DNA from: Pseudocercospora fijiensis CIRAD86
Taxonomy: Eukaryota; Ascomycota; Dothideomycetes; Mycosphaerellales; Mycosphaerellaceae
Direction: 5' to 3'
Assembly (NCBI RefSeq): GCF_000340215.1
Contig: NW_006921538.1
Span: forward strand, 3,388,372 to 3,452,371
Length of the DNA stretch: 64,000 bases
Shown here: positions 1 to 12,419 of the stretch, piece after piece
Layout: every line of letters starts with the position of its first letter
Position numbering within the stretch: the first letter of the stretch is position 1
The notes under the pieces: model-generated
Seen by the model: only the letters and a program-made list of their open reading frames with translations
Told to the model about the DNA's origin: nothing
Databases searched by the model: none
Position numbers and translations under genes: made by a program

Positions 1-720
1 TAGAATCGTAGCGTCGTTCTAAAGCTCGTTCGTAGAGCCTATCGTCGAGATCGATCGTAACCTTAACTAATGTTCCTATATTATCTATTTTTCTACCGTC
101 GCGTATAAGCTCGTCTTTAACGTTATCCTTAAGACCTCGCCGATATATTGTTATAAGAGCTTCGTCGTCCTAATCCGTAAGTTAGGCGTATTCCTAAAAT
201 TTAGCGGCGTAATCGGTATATAACCCCTTCTAAGTTAAGTGTTAGATAACCCTAACTACTATAGCAACCTCGTTAGAAGATCTAAAGACCTTCTTTATCG
301 TACGCTTAAGATATTCGTAGCTTGCGAAGATTCTATCCGAATTGTCGGTCCCGTTACTATCTAGATAGGTCCTAAGAAATAGTTTAACCTAATACTAAGC
401 CCTACCTCGTATAAACGTCGTTGCGAAGACTAGCTTTAAGTTATCTTAAACCTAGTTAAATATAAAATACATATCTATCTAGCTAATCTAGGTATCGAAC
501 TTGTCTCGGTCGCCGTAATAAAAGTCTAGCTTTCCGATCTTAAGGGAATCGTTTCCGGTATAGGTTCCTAGTGCACTGCTAATACTAGAGGTAGTACGTC
601 GAGTACTACCTATCTCGCTAGGGGCGGGAGTTCCCCTTCCGACTTGTAATAAGGCACTTATCCTAAGGGCGTTTAAAGTGTTACGGTTACTTGCGACAGA
701 TCGTTAGGTAACTTCTTATT
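1..720 (-). pseudogene. Ty3/Gypsy gag relic (older element A)
   Basis: The minus strand between about 590 and 1 keeps a recognisable retrotransposon gag core in one frame, broken by TAG/TAA at places where Gln or Trp would be expected. Readable stretches include KLFLRTYLDSNGTDNSDRI, a YTDYAAKF segment and ITIYRRGLKDNVKDELIRDG, which is the usual order in the Gypsy Gag (Retrotrans_gag) domain: a tryptophan-rich helix followed by a YRRGLK..VKDEL block. Gag is the structural capsid protein of the element. Its 3' part and pol would lie to the left, outside the window. The stops are of the C-to-T/G-to-A type, so this is a RIP-killed copy. The family call is fairly sure; the boundaries are not. Confidence 0.7.
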
Positions 721-1139
721 ACGTACAAGCCGAGGCTTCTTTAGAGAGGCTAATATAAGCAGGAGGCAGAGATAGAATAATTAGTACAAAGGTAATTCCA
801 ATTAGTAAGTAGGTAATATAAGTTAAACGCCTCGAGCTATAAGGGCATTCCGGCGTTCCTAAATACAAAGGAGATATCTTGTCTATAGTCGTAAGCGACG
901 TAAGCGACGCTATCGCTCTCGACCGCTCCTATCGCTCCTAGTAAGATAGAGCGACAGCTTAGCCTACTAGTCTTAGCGTCGCTCTAAGATTATATAAGGA
1001 CTCTAACTAATCAGATCCGTAACATATTACTAGCGACAGGGGTACAAATTAGATAAGTATCTTCTAGAGGGAAATATATCGACTACTTAGCGTAAAACAG
1101 AGGTTAAGCTCCGCTTACTACCTATAAACCGACGGAGGC
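721..1139. other. Junction between two degenerate Gypsy relics, no gene
   Basis: This AT/TA-rich stretch lies between the leftward gag relic and the rightward integrase relic, so an insertion or rearrangement breakpoint must fall inside it. It contains CG-rich words such as gacgtaagcgacgctatcgc but no open frame, and I see no long terminal repeat or target duplication. Confidence 0.4.
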
Positions 1140-1995
1140 CCGGAGCGCGTAAACTAAGATATTCAAGCGTACCTACGGAACTATATTAACTAAATATAGT
1201 CCGACTAGAACTAATAGCTTCCTACGGGGGAACTCGCGTTTAACGGGAGACACTAAGCGGGATTAGGAATAAGCTCTTTCTTCGCGACCTACGGCTACGA
1301 ATCTACCTCCCCCGTTTCGCTAGAAGAGGACCTAGCTATCGATAGGCGGCTAACTATAGCGAAACGAGCGGAGGAATTCGTAGATAAGATTAAGAAGATC
1401 TTAGACCTATACTAAGTACAAATAGCGGAAGCAGTATAGAAACAAGAGGAAAGTGCGAATAAGACTAGGACGCTAGCGCCGGTATACCGTATCGGAGACA
1501 AGGTCTAGCTCGACCTAAGGAATTACTAGACGGATAGACTAAAAAAGAGCCTCGACTCGAGATACGCTAAGTATACGGTAGAAGAGGTATTATCGCCTAT
1601 CTTAGTATAACTCTTAGGGATACCTAGTAACATTTACCCGGTATTCTATACCGACCTTCTAAGACTTGCGAGTAGAGACCCCCTTCTAGGGTAGGTAATC
1701 GACGACGAATAGCCGGACTCTATTCTATTCGAGACGTATAAAGAATAGTAGGTCGAAGAAATCCTATATACTCGCAGAGTCGCAAAAGGAAGTAAGGCCG
1801 GGGACGAGAAGCGCTTATAAAATAGAGCAGGTACTATAAACCTACGTAGGAACCCCTAGACTATATCGCGGATACCTTAGCACTTAACGACTTCGAAGCG
1901 AGATACGGATAAATCGAGGAGAACGAAGGACCTCTAGGAGACTAGGAGAAGAAAGGGAAACAGAGGAAATAACGCGGTAACCTAGAGTTTATCTG
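1140..1995 (+). pseudogene. Ty3/Gypsy integrase C-terminus relic (older element B)
   Basis: One plus-strand frame reads FFATYGYESTSPVSLEEDL, then an alpha-helical charged stretch, YRIGDKV followed by LDLRNY, LDSRYAKYTVEEVL, GIPSNIYPVFYTDLLRLASR and finally a basic chromodomain-like tail. This is the C-terminal end of Gypsy integrase: the end of the core, the GPF/GDKV module and the HPVFHxDLL motif. It is interrupted by at least eight TAG/TAA codons where Trp or Gln is expected (for example GDKV*LDL), the RIP pattern. The N-terminal pol is missing. The element continues beyond the intact Gypsy insertion, and its probable 3' LTR is at 10411-10600. The 1996-2188 stretch is its untranslated 3' part, including a T9 run. 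Confidence 0.75.
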
Positions 1996-2188
1996 CGAAG
2001 CAACGAGGGTCGATTTATAGTTTTAGGGATTTTCGCTAAGTTTTAGAGTTTTTTTTTTTACTAACTTATTAGCTTTTGTTTACGAAGTATTTAGGGCTAC
2101 TAGAAATGTTAGAGAAGGGAAACATAATTTAGGATAGAAAAGAATTTTATTTAGGTATTTATAAGTAAGTATCGGGTCTCCGCCCGAA

Positions 2189-2193
2189 ATTAG
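2189..2193 (+). repeat. Target-site duplication ATTAG, left copy
   Basis: ATTAG stands immediately before the 5' LTR of Gypsy copy 1 and recurs at 9270-9274 directly after its 3' LTR. A 5-bp duplication is what Gypsy integrase makes, so the pair fixes the element ends. Confidence 0.85.
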
Positions 2194-2382
2194 TGTTAGA
2201 GGCTATACGTAATTGGTATGTAACTAGCTCGAGTAAAGCTAGGGTCTTAGTGCCTTAGGCAGGGCTTAGCGCTTAGCGTTAGGCTAACTAGCCTGCCTTC
2301 CTCCTTCTCCTCCTAGTTCTCTATCGAATACTACTCGTACCTACTACTACCCTATCTACCTACTAATATAACCCTTCTTATA
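2194..2382 (+). repeat. 5' LTR of Gypsy copy 1
   Basis: This 189-bp LTR starts TGTTAGAGGC and ends CCCTTCTTATA; the terminal CA has become TA. It matches 9081-9269 along its whole length with mainly transition differences. The next bases (TAGTATTCGATC) are where the tRNA primer-binding site should be, but I cannot name the tRNA. Confidence 0.9.
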
Positions 2383-2599
2383 TAGTATTCGATCTACCCT
2401 TTAAGGGCAGCAGCTAGATAGTCCTTATTTCAAGCTTTTAGCGGTATAGCTACCGTGACAACTAAGACTAACCTAACTATATTGCGCCCGAAGAACGGGA
2501 CCTATACGTACTATTCTATCGAAACAACCGTACTAATCATTAAGTAAGGCCTTCTACACGGCCTATTATACTAAGTTAAGTACACTAGGCCGATATCTA

Positions 2600-5500
2600 C
2601 TAATTCCGCTATATCCGTATCTTAGGGGCTAATAATATATTATTAGTATCGCCCCTTACAATAGCCGGCTTATTACGTAGTAACAACAACCGCGGCGCCG
2701 CTAGCAGCGCTAGCAATAACAACGCTAGTAGCACAGTTCCCGCTAAAGTGCCTGCTAAAGTGCCTCCTACTAAAGAGCCTACCGGAGAGCCTATTAAAGA
2801 AGAACCTATAATTCTAGGTAATAATCTAGAATTGCCTGCTAACGACATTCTTAACAATATTGTTAATCGACGATATAGCTAGCTAGCCTTTAGCCCCTAA
2901 CTAGTAGGGAGACTCTAAGAAGCTACCTAAAACAGGCTTACTGCCCTACGTTAAGAACAATAGCTAAAGGATAATCTCCTCGAGATTCGCCGCCTATAGG
3001 AAGCCCTAACAACTAACACCGAGCCGACAATAGGGCCTTCCTTACTATTAGTCCTAATTCAAAAGAAGGATGCTAAGCTTAAGGACTATACCGTGTTTAA
3101 TAGCTCTAGCCGAAAGCAGTATAACGATTATATTCGTAACTGTAAGCTTAACTAGCGTAATGCACTAAGAGCGCTACCAGACGACTATTCCTTAGTCGTA
3201 TACGCTATATAGTATATCAATAGCGACCTAAAACGTATATAGGATGACTATTTTGATTCCCTTTACGACTAGACCGCTGTTTAATAGCAAGACTATAAGA
3301 CCGTTATACTAAACACCCTTAGAAACCCTATACTAAGGCAACAATATACTTAGGACTAGTACCTTCGAGCTAAATAGAAGACTAATTAATCGGCTCGCTT
3401 ATTTGAAGCCTATTTAAAGACCCTCGAAGATAACCTTCCGGCTAAAACCGACTCTATATAGATCTCCGAAATACGCCCTAAACTAAGGTAGGAGCTTGTC
3501 CTTAAATTGGACCGCCGCCGTGTATTCGAATAGGCTAATCTTACGCGAATTCAATTTATAATCGAAGTAGAAACTATAGAGCGTATAGTATAGCTATAGC
3601 AACGGTTAGAATCTAAGATACGACTATCTACTAACTATAGCCGCGGTAGAAACTAAGGAGGAAGTACTCCCTAAACGAACACTGCTAACAATAGAAACAG
3701 TAACGACTACTAACGTAGAAGAGGCAGGGGCCGATACCGCGGTAGAAACCCCTAGCGAGGAAGAGGGCAAGGAAGGGGCTCATTTCTATATATCCCTAAT
3801 CGTTTATCAAATTCTAGTACTAATCCGAGCGGACCTAGTAGCGCCCTAACTAGATACAAGTGCTTCAATTATAATAGTACTACCTATTTACTAGGCTAAT
3901 ATAATAAGCCTCGAGACTAGGCCCGAGTCGATCGTGCTGCCGCCGAATACCGAAAGTACCTCTTAGCCGCTAATGCTACCCCTATTAGCCCTTCTAACTA
4001 TTCGAAAAAAGAATAAGCGCCGTACTAACTGTTAGCCTTGTGCGGCGTAAGACTATCGACATTATGCTAGCTATTACACGTACCTATCTCGTATCGGATA
4101 CGCATAGAACTAACTATAAGACTAAGGTTATACTAGATCTAGGAAATTTAGTTAGTGCCCTTATTAGCTATCGCCTAGCTAAGCAATTAGACCTTCGACA
4201 ACTGCCTAGGACTAACCTACTAACCCTTGCTTAGTTTAATAACGCTCGGCACTTGACCTACGGAGCCTACTATATCTATATAGCCCTAAGAGACGACCTC
4301 GGTAATAAGCGCCTACTAAACTTCACTGCCTACGTAGTAGATATAGACAGCCTCCTATCTAACATTGTTATTAGCAACCCTGTTCTTAAGTACTATACTA
4401 TAGTTATAGACTTAGGCAGTTAATAATAGCGATTTAGAATCGCTAGGAAAGAGGACATTAAACACATCGATGTTAGCGAGTGCCCTAACGATATTAGGGT
4501 CCTGTTTATTAGTAACCTAATACTAGCCTCCGCCTTAGCTAATCCGACTGCCGATTTGCTCGGTAGTAATAACGATGAACCTATGCCCCCTAATAATCCT
4601 AATTAGCTTGCTCGCATACCGGAGCCTATTCGAGAGACCTATATTAATGTATTCGAGCACTACCTAGCATCGACATTGCCTATATTTAAAGAGACGGATT
4701 ATAAGATTAATATTATAGAGGGTAAAGAGGTTCCTTTTAGGCTACTCTACAACCTTAGTAAGCGCGAGCTTGCTATATTGCGTAAGTACCTAGAAGAAAA
4801 CCTAGCTAATAGTCGTATTCGGTATAGTAACAGTCCTGCTAGTGCACCTATCCTGTTCGTACTAAAGAAGGATAGTAGCCTACGCCTATATGTTAATTAC
4901 CGTAGACTTAATGCTATTACTATTAAAGACCGCTGTCTACTTCCGCTTATTAACGAGACCCTCGATCGCCTTTCTAGCGCTTACTACTACACTATATTAG
5001 ATATCAAGGATGCATACTATCGCATCCGCATCCGTAAGGGTAATAAATAGAAAACAGCCTTCCGCACCTACTATAGCTATTTCGAGTACTTAGTTATACT
5101 ATTTAGTCTAGCTAATGCCCCTATAACATTCTAGTCCTATATCAATCGGGCCCTTTCGGGCCTATTAGACTACCTCTGTGTAGTTTACCTAGATAATATC
5201 CTAGTTTATATACACTCCCCTAACATTGCGGAGCACTAGGCTATAGTCCGTAAGGTCCTCGACCGCCTACGAGCCTATAGACTATATTACAAACCTTCTA
5301 AATGCACCTTTACTACTAAAGAGGTGTTATTCCTCGGCTTCCTCGTATTAACCGAGGGTGTTAAGGCTAATCCTAATCGGATTAAGACTATTACTAAGTA
5401 GCTAATACCTACTAGTATTAAGAAGCTTTAATCGTTCCTCGGCTTCGCTAATTTCTACCGCCGTTTTATTAAGGGCTATTCGAGGCATGTAATGCTATTA

Positions 5501-7900
5501 ACTGAGCTTACTAAGACTAAGGCAAACCCTTCTAGAGAGTTTAGGTAGACTAATAAGACACAAGCCGCTTTTGACGGTCTAAAGAAGCGATTTACTAAAG
5601 TCCCCTTATTACACTATTTCGTACTAAGCAAGTAGATCCGAATTAAGACTAACGCTTTATAGTTCGCTATATCGGCTATTATGTCCTAGCAATTAGATAA
5701 TGACTATTACTAGCACCCGATTGCCTTCTTCTCGCGGAAGATAATTAATGCTAAGCGTCGCTACGAGACCTATAAGCAAGAGCTCCTAGCTATTGTCGAG
5801 GCCTTTAAGCACTAGAGGCACTACCTCGATAGGGCCTAATATACAATATAGGTCTACATAGACTATAACAACCTCCGTAGCATTACTAAGGTTACTAGGG
5901 TTATAGGTCGATAGGCTAGATAGGCCGTCTACCTCGCCGGGTTTGATTTTAATATATTATACCGGCTAGGCGTAAGTAACCCTACCGATAGCCTATCGAG
6001 GCGACCTAATTACGACAGCGAGACCTAACACATTAATTCTTTGTTTCTAACCCTATAGTATAAGATTGCTATAGCCCGTATTGTTAATAAGCACGCGTAG
6101 GATAAGCGGCTTACCGGACTCCGCGACGGCTTAAAGCATGTTAATGCTCTTACTATATTAATAGTGCGTATTAAGACAAGGGCTAAGGATATAGACAGGA
6201 GAAGTTATAATAACTCCCTAGTCGATATTGCTATATATAGTAACAGCGATTAAAGCACTAATGTAGTTAATCCGGCTGCTAGTACTATTAGATGTATACA
6301 ATACGTACCTCGTTTAATAGCGAGGGTGCTATTAAATAACCTTGCAAATAGGGATAGTTAATCGTTTATAGATAAGCTGTTACGTGCTTAGCAGAGGGAC
6401 GCCTTTGCTACTAAACGTATCGATAAGCTTATAAGTAGGCGAAAGACTCGATCTAGCAAGAGTAATAACAATTAGTCGATCGACGACAAGGGTTACTTAA
6501 AGTTTAAGGGTAGATACTATGTCCCCGCTAAACAATCGATTAGACAAGAGCTTCTTAAGCGACACTATAACAGCAAGCTTGCTAGTTACTATAGTATAGA
6601 GAGGTCGCACGAGCTACTATCGCGTATATACTATTAGCTAAATAGTAAGCGGGATATAAAGGAATACGTTAACACGTATGCCGTATACTAACGTATTAAG
6701 GCACCAAAGCATTAGCCTTTTAGCGAGTTGTCCTCTTTACTAATCCCTTATAAGCCATTTGTAGAGCTTATAATAGACTTTATTATAGGCCTTCCGCCTA
6801 CTAAACGTAGGGGCAGTAAGGACGTATACAATGCTATCCTTGTTGTAGTAGATCGATTTACTAAAGGCGCTCGATACATCCCGGCGCGTAAGGATTGGAC
6901 TGCTATTAATATAGCAGAGGCGCTATAGACTAACATCTTCTATACCTATTAGGGAACCCCTAAGGGGATAGTCTCCGATAGGGGCTCGACATTCATATCG
7001 CACTATTAGAGCGAAATATGCCTATAGCTAAGACTGAAGCATCGGCTATTAACAGCCTTCTATCTATAGACTAACGGTTAAACAGAGAGACAGAATGCTA
7101 CCCTATAGCAGTACCTACGTAGTTATATTAACGAGAACCCTAAGGATTAGGTCAATCTCCTATAACTAGCCGAATTCGTATATAATAACAGTATCTACTT
7201 ATCTACTAAGGTGTTACCTTATTTCGCTATAATAGGAAGCAACCCTACGCTACTATAAGACCCCCTATCGCTCGAGGCCGAGCGTAAGGAAAGGGAAGCG
7301 GGTTAACCTAAGATACTAGCGGCTATTAAGAGGGTTTAGAAGATGCGAGAAATCTATACTAAGATAGCCGAGAAGTTGACAAAGGCTTAAGAGTACTAAA
7401 AGACCTACTATAACAAACACTACCTTCTAATAACCTTCAAACAAGGCGATATAGTTATGCTTAGTATAAAGAACCTCCGTATCCGTAAACACCTATTACC
7501 CGATAGCAAAACAAGGCCTAAGCTCGTACTAAGATACATTGGCCTATTCCGTATTCGAGAACCGAAGGGTATATAGGCCTACTAGTTATAGCTTCTACCC
7601 TATTATACTATCTATAACACCTTCTATATATCCCTCCTTAAGCTATACTATTAACGCGAAGGCGATGAAGCGCCTACTGAGTTAGAAGAAGTCTTAGCCA
7701 ATAGTGAAGAACTATAGTCTATAGAACGCATCCTATAGCACCGGACTAGGAAAGGCAAGAAGGAATACCTCCTAAGGTAGCAAGGCTATTTACCTAAATA
7801 GGACTCGTAGGAAGCTAAAGGTTCCTTTAAGGATATAACCGAGTTGTTAGATAAGTATTAGACTAGCGTAAAGAACAAGAAGAAGGCCAAAAGCTTATAA
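2600..7900 (+). pseudogene. Gypsy copy 1 gag-pol, dead
   Basis: This single coding region can be followed through frame-preserving stops. Gag lies at about 2640-4020, beginning with a Thr/Pro/Lys-rich section and ending in a CCHC-like knuckle near 3860-3900 (KCFNYNST). Next come an aspartic protease-like region near 4120-4200 (ILDLG with the catalytic-type Asp), reverse transcriptase at about 4670-5400 (open for 124 codons at 4676-5050; motifs DSSLRLYVNYRRLNAIT, LDIKDAYYRI, and YLDNILVY in place of YVDDILVY), RNase H at about 5600-5950, and integrase at about 6500-7250 (FVELIIDFIIGLPPTKR, VVDRFTK). A charged C-terminal part ends near 7900. Stops at former Trp/Gln codons are numerous. The YxDN variant in the polymerase motif fits a G-to-A change. 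Confidence 0.88.
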
Positions 7901-9080
7901 TGTTACTATTAAGGCCTAGGACAATGCTACCCCCGGGGTGCTATTAGCTAACTAATTAGAGGCCGGCAAACCAGGACAATAAGACTATACTAGGCGCGCT
8001 ACGACGCGTTAATCAATTAATCGCATACTCTTTTAAGGGCTCTACCTCTTTACTAACGCGCCCTACAGGTCCCCCTCTTGTTCCCTTATTCTATCGAGGC
8101 CTCGAGGCCTAGGCAATCGGCGAGGACGGCGCGGCCGGCGCGGCTGTATTAGTAACAGTATTGCGGAGTGTGTTGCTATTAAGAAAAAACGGACGCGGCT
8201 ATGTTAGTAACGGTGTTGCCGAGTTGTTATTAGTTAAAGAAGGAAGTTAGAAGAAGGTAAAGTTAGCGCTAAGACGACTAGCGCCGCTATTATTAAACAT
8301 TACCTGCTATTGCTACTATACTTGTAAAGACAACCTTACCTATACTACGAGCCTAAAGCACCTTTAATTAAAACTTTGATCAAAACTTTGAGGCCGAGTT
8401 AAAACTTTAACTAAGTTAAAAGATTGAGCGACTAATAGACTAACTAAGGGCAAAAACTATAGAGCTAAGCTAGCTGGGGTCGATCTTGCGGATAATAGGT
8501 TACTCCTCGATCTTTCCGACCCTTTAAGCGAGGCGAACCTTAACTATTGCACTTATAATAGCCTTTACCTATAGAAACTAGAAGAACTGAGTTTTTTAAA
8601 AAGATATAATTAGGTAACACTTAAAGGCTACTAAACCTAACTAATTTAGGCTAGTAAAACCACGATAGTAAATAATAACCCTCGGAAGCGGACAAACCCT
8701 CGGGAGCGGACATTGCTAGGTCTTTTAAGAGTAGACGCAAAGAACTCGGTACGACATTACTTAGAGCGGAGGTAGGGCTACAATACCTCGTACGTCTACC
8801 TATTATAGTAGGGAAGACGCGCTCGTATTATAATTAGTCGAGGGCCCTCAATTCTTATAGATACATATTACTTTATAGTTTATTATATATAGGGATAGCG
8901 CAGTTAGAAGTTGGACATTATGTTAGAAGGTAAGGTTTAATATAGTTATATAATTAGGTAGTTAAGTGTTTAATTTAGCGCAGCTAAGCAGCTTATTAGA
9001 CTTGCTAAGTTAGCAGTAACGGAGGTCGAGGTTAGAATATAGAAAGGCTACGAGAGCGCGGCCTTTAGAAGGGAAGCGTA

Positions 9081-9269
9081 TATTAGAGGCTATACGTGAT
9101 TGGCATGTAACTAGCTCGAGTAAAGCTAGGGTCTTAGTGCCTTAGGCAGGGCTTGGCGCTTGGCGTTAGGCCAACTAGCCTGCCTTCCTCCTTCTCCTCC
9201 TAGTTCTCTATCGAATACTACTCGTACCTACTACTATCCTATTTACCTGCTAATATAACCCTTCTTACA
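9081..9269 (+). repeat. 3' LTR of Gypsy copy 1
   Basis: This 189-bp LTR starts TATTAGAGGC (TG changed to TA) and ends CTTACA, keeping the canonical CA end. It is preceded by the purine tract GAAGGGAAGCG and followed by the ATTAG duplication. Confidence 0.9.
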
Positions 9270-9274
9270 ATTAG

Positions 9275-9987
9275 GAGGTCCCCTTAGGACTAGAAAAAAA
9301 ATATAATAACACCTCCGAAACTACCTAGAGCCTACTAGAAAACCTACGGAAACCTTTATTAATCCGGCGGACCGATACGGTTAGTACCGAGACGGAGCGT
9401 AGTAGGAATATCCCTAAGAAAGGACGATTAGCGAAGAGAATTATAGGGAGAAAGATAAACTTACGTCTAAGTCTATTGTACTACGACATTAGCAACGGTG
9501 TTAGTTACCTCCGAGGCGACAGCGCTAAAAGACATAGTTAGCGAGGGTTTTGTCGCGGGAAACGGGAAATCTTACCTAGATAACAATCCCTACGGCTAGA
9601 GAGACTTAAGAGCTTTCTATACCTTAAGAACCTTAAGAAGCTCGGAGTGCTTCTTAGCGACGGTACTACGGGTCGCGCGGGTATAGCTAGCGTAAGCTAC
9701 GTAGGCTATTTAAGGACTAAATAGTTAGCGAGGGTTTCGGTATAGGAATCGCGAAAACTTATAGTAGAGCGTAGGTAATTCTCTTACGAGCGCAATTAGC
9801 GCAGGCCCTCGAGCTAGCGGGCTAAAAAGAAGTTAGCGGACCCTGCGACAAACAGGGCGGGAACCTTATAGATTAATCGGCGTAGTCCTCGCCGGAGTTA
9901 TAGCAACTAATATAGTAGATTCGACGAGCTATCTAGAACAAGTTAATTTTACGAAGGAAATCGCAGAGTATAGGGAGGTACTTGCTA

Positions 9988-10023
<36 letters not shown>

Positions 10024-10410
10024 GGATATATATAAAGAAAAAAAGAAGAAGAAGAAGAAGAGGGAAATATTAATACTCCTAGAAAGCGACGCCGAAGTAA
10101 AGGTCGCGAAAGCAAAGGAAAGCGCGATTATAAGTAAAGCGTTTAAAAGCGCAGTTACGGCGCGTTCTAGAAGGCGGTAAGTAGGTAAAAGAGCGCGGTT
10201 TAGCAGTCGCGAAGAAAGTTATAGTCGTTAAAACCCTAGGTACGGCAACCCCGACTAGAAAGTAGCGGAAACCCCGATCGCAAAGGAGGAAACTACGAGC
10301 GCGTTACTCTAGGGAAGCTTAGATAGATATAGATCTAACGGATAAAGTAATAGCGATAGAACCTACGGAGGGCTTTCTATCCCTACTAAGGAAGGGGAGG
10401 AGGACGGGGG
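9275..10410. other. Degenerate 3' region of older Gypsy element B
   Basis: This RIP-altered sequence resumes the element interrupted by Gypsy copy 1. No product can be read. It contains a (TAG)n microsatellite at about 9990-10021 beside a short AAG-rich run, and it ends in a purine-rich tract (GAAGGGGAGGAGGACGGGGG, 10391-10410) of the type that primes plus-strand synthesis. Confidence 0.5.
9990..10021 (+). repeat. (TAG)n trinucleotide microsatellite
   Basis: About ten uninterrupted TAG/GTA units are followed by TATATA and an AAG-rich tract. The minus-strand Tyr-run ORF over it is an artefact of the repeat. Confidence 0.9.
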
Positions 10411-10600
10411 TAATATAAAGGGCTACGCCCTAGGTAGAAAGCGCTAGCCTTAGGCATTCGGCTTACGCGACTCTAACCTACTGCTTAGCGCTTAGCGTAC
10501 CGTACAAAACCATTCGGATTTACGTAGATAGACTTAGCTCTTTATCGAACCTATTAAGTCTTATATCTAGCATCTGCGTACGCGTTGCTTACCCGTAACA
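10411..10600 (+). repeat. Probable 3' LTR of older Gypsy element B
   Basis: This 190-bp block begins TAATATAAAG directly after a 20-bp purine tract and ends CCCGTAACA. The size, the preceding polypurine tract and the ACA end all fit a 3' LTR. The 5' partner would be left of the window, so it cannot be confirmed here. Confidence 0.45.
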
Positions 10601-10604
10601 TTTC

Positions 10605-12080
10605 TACTACTAGTCCCCCGATAAATTATATAGTTTAAAGTATAGAATACTAAATTACTAACTTCTAAATAGAGATAGGTCGATTAGTAGAGGTCGATTA
10701 ACGGTTCGACTAATAGTTCGATTAATAGTTTAATTAATAGTTCAATTAATAGTTTAATTAATAGTTTAATTAATAGTTTAATTAATAGTTTAATTAATAG
10801 TTTAATTAATAGTTTAATTAATAGTTTAATTAGTAGTTTAAATAGAAGTTCGATTAAAAGTAATAGTTTAATTCAAAACGTAAGTAGTAGTTCAATTAAT
10901 AGTCTAATTAATAGTTTGACTAACTATTTAATTAGTAGTTTAATTAGTAGTTTAATTAATAGTTTAATTAGTAGTTCGATTAGTAGTTTTAGTTTAACGG
11001 AAATTTTAATTAGTATTTTAGTAGTAGCTAGTCCCCCGATAAATTATATAGTTTAAAGTATATAATACTAAACTGCTAGCTTCTAAATAGAGATAGGTCG
11101 ATTAGGAAGTCAATTAGTAGGTCGATTAATAGTTCGATTAATAGTTCGATTAGCAGTTTAATTAGTAGTTTTATTAGTAGTCCGATTAGTAGTTTAATTA
11201 CTAGTAATAGTTAATTTAAAATTGAATTAGTAGTTTTATTAGTAGTTTTATTAGTGGTTTAGCTAGTAGTTTTATTAGTAGCTTAACTAGTAGTTTAATT
11301 AGTAGTTCAATTAGCAAGTTAATTAGTAGTTTAATTAACTATTTAGTTAATAGTTTAATTAGTAGTTCAATTACTAGTTTTAGTCTAACGGAAGTTTTAA
11401 TTAGTATTTTATTAGTAGCTAGTCCCCCGATAAATAATTAATTAGTCGTTTTATTAGTAATTTCACAAATAGCTTAATTAAATATTTAATTAATAGTTTA
11501 AATAGCAGTTCGACTACTAGTTTTAGTTTAACGAAAATTTTAATTAGTATTTTATTAGTAGTTTCTTTAATAGTTTTATTAGTAGTTTTTTTAATAGTTT
11601 TATTAGTAGTTTTGTTAATAGTTTTGTTTCTAGTTTAGTTAGTAGTCTTAGTACTTTAATTAGTAGCCCTATTCGTAGGTTAGCTCGTAGTCTTAGTAGT
11701 TTTACTAGTAGTTTTATTAGTAGTTTTGTTAACAGTTTTATTAGCAGTTTTATTAATAGTCCTATTAGTAGTTTTACTAATAGTTTTACTATTAGTGCTA
11801 ATTGAGTTATTAGTTTTATTATTAGTTTTATTTTCAGTTCTATTATTAGGTTTACTAATAGTTTAGCTAATAGTTTATCTAACAGTCTATCTAATAGTTT
11901 ACCTATTAGTTTAATTAATAGGTTTATTAATAGTTTTCTTAATACCTAGTCCTACTAGTAGTTGCCTACTAGTAGCCCTACTAATAGTCTAATAGTCTAA
12001 AGTTACTAGTAGCTCTACTAATAGCTTTATTAAAATTAATAGTACTATTAGTAGTCTTACTAATATTTTCGCTACGGGGA
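10605..12080 (+). repeat. Minisatellite block with higher-order repeats
   Basis: Arrays of a 12-bp unit (AGTTTAATTAAT and variants such as AGTTTTATTAGT) fill the block. A longer non-array sequence recurs within it: CTAGTCCCCCGATAAAT with its downstream flank occurs at about 10612, 11027 and 11422, so 12-bp units are embedded in a higher-order period of roughly 400 bp. The upstream flank (AGTTTTAGTTTAACGG and a TTTTAATTAGTATTTTA run) recurs with it. From about 11550 the arrays decay into TAGT/TTTTATTAG variants. There is no coding potential. Confidence 0.85.
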
Positions 12081-12207
12081 CCTTTATACTAATCGATAGG
12101 CTTCGCATTTAGTAGGATATAGCTATATCTAGGTCTTTAGTATACGTTAAGCTCCTACTAAATTTTTATTAGCTTATTACGCTTATATCCGGGGTTCGTT
12201 AAGCGCT

Positions 12208-12391
12208 TTCGATTTACGTTCTTCGCTAAAATCCGGGATAAGTTAGACTTTAAGTTCCCTTTAATCTTTAATTAAATATTACTTCTACTAAAATTCTTAG
12301 CTAATTATTTCGGTCTTAGCGGATAACTTAGATTTTCGCGGGCAGTAGGCGCGGTATCTAGATTAGTAGCTACGGTACTAATTATTTCGGT
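12208..12391 (+). repeat. Direct repeat, left copy
   Basis: About 180 bp (from TTTCGATTTACGTTCTTCGC to CTACGGTACTAAT) recurs at 12832-13002. Shorter partial copies follow at about 12388-12415 and 12789-12828. It is not coding. Confidence 0.75.
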
Positions 12392-12419
12392 ATTAGCGGA
12401 CAACTTAGATTTTAATACT

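Larger units (their letters stand above)
2194..9269 (+). mobile_element. Full-length Ty3/Gypsy LTR retrotransposon, copy 1 (RIP-mutated)
   Basis: The element is 7,076 bp, bounded by 189-bp direct LTRs and a 5-bp ATTAG duplication. It carries a gag-pol region in the order gag, protease, reverse transcriptase, RNase H, integrase, which is the Ty3/Gypsy order. It sits inside the 3' part of an older Gypsy element. A purine-rich tract (GAAGGGAAGCG) precedes the 3' LTR, as a polypurine primer should. Many Trp/Gln codons have become TAG/TAA, so it cannot move by itself. The second copy (21225-28300, opposite strand) has exactly the same length and very similar sequence. About 1.2 kb between the end of pol (near 7900) and the 3' LTR is non-coding. 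Confidence 0.93.

Noticed and set aside
9933..10115. Minus-strand ORF with a Tyr run
   Set aside because: It is a translation of the (TAG)n microsatellite inside RIP-altered DNA.
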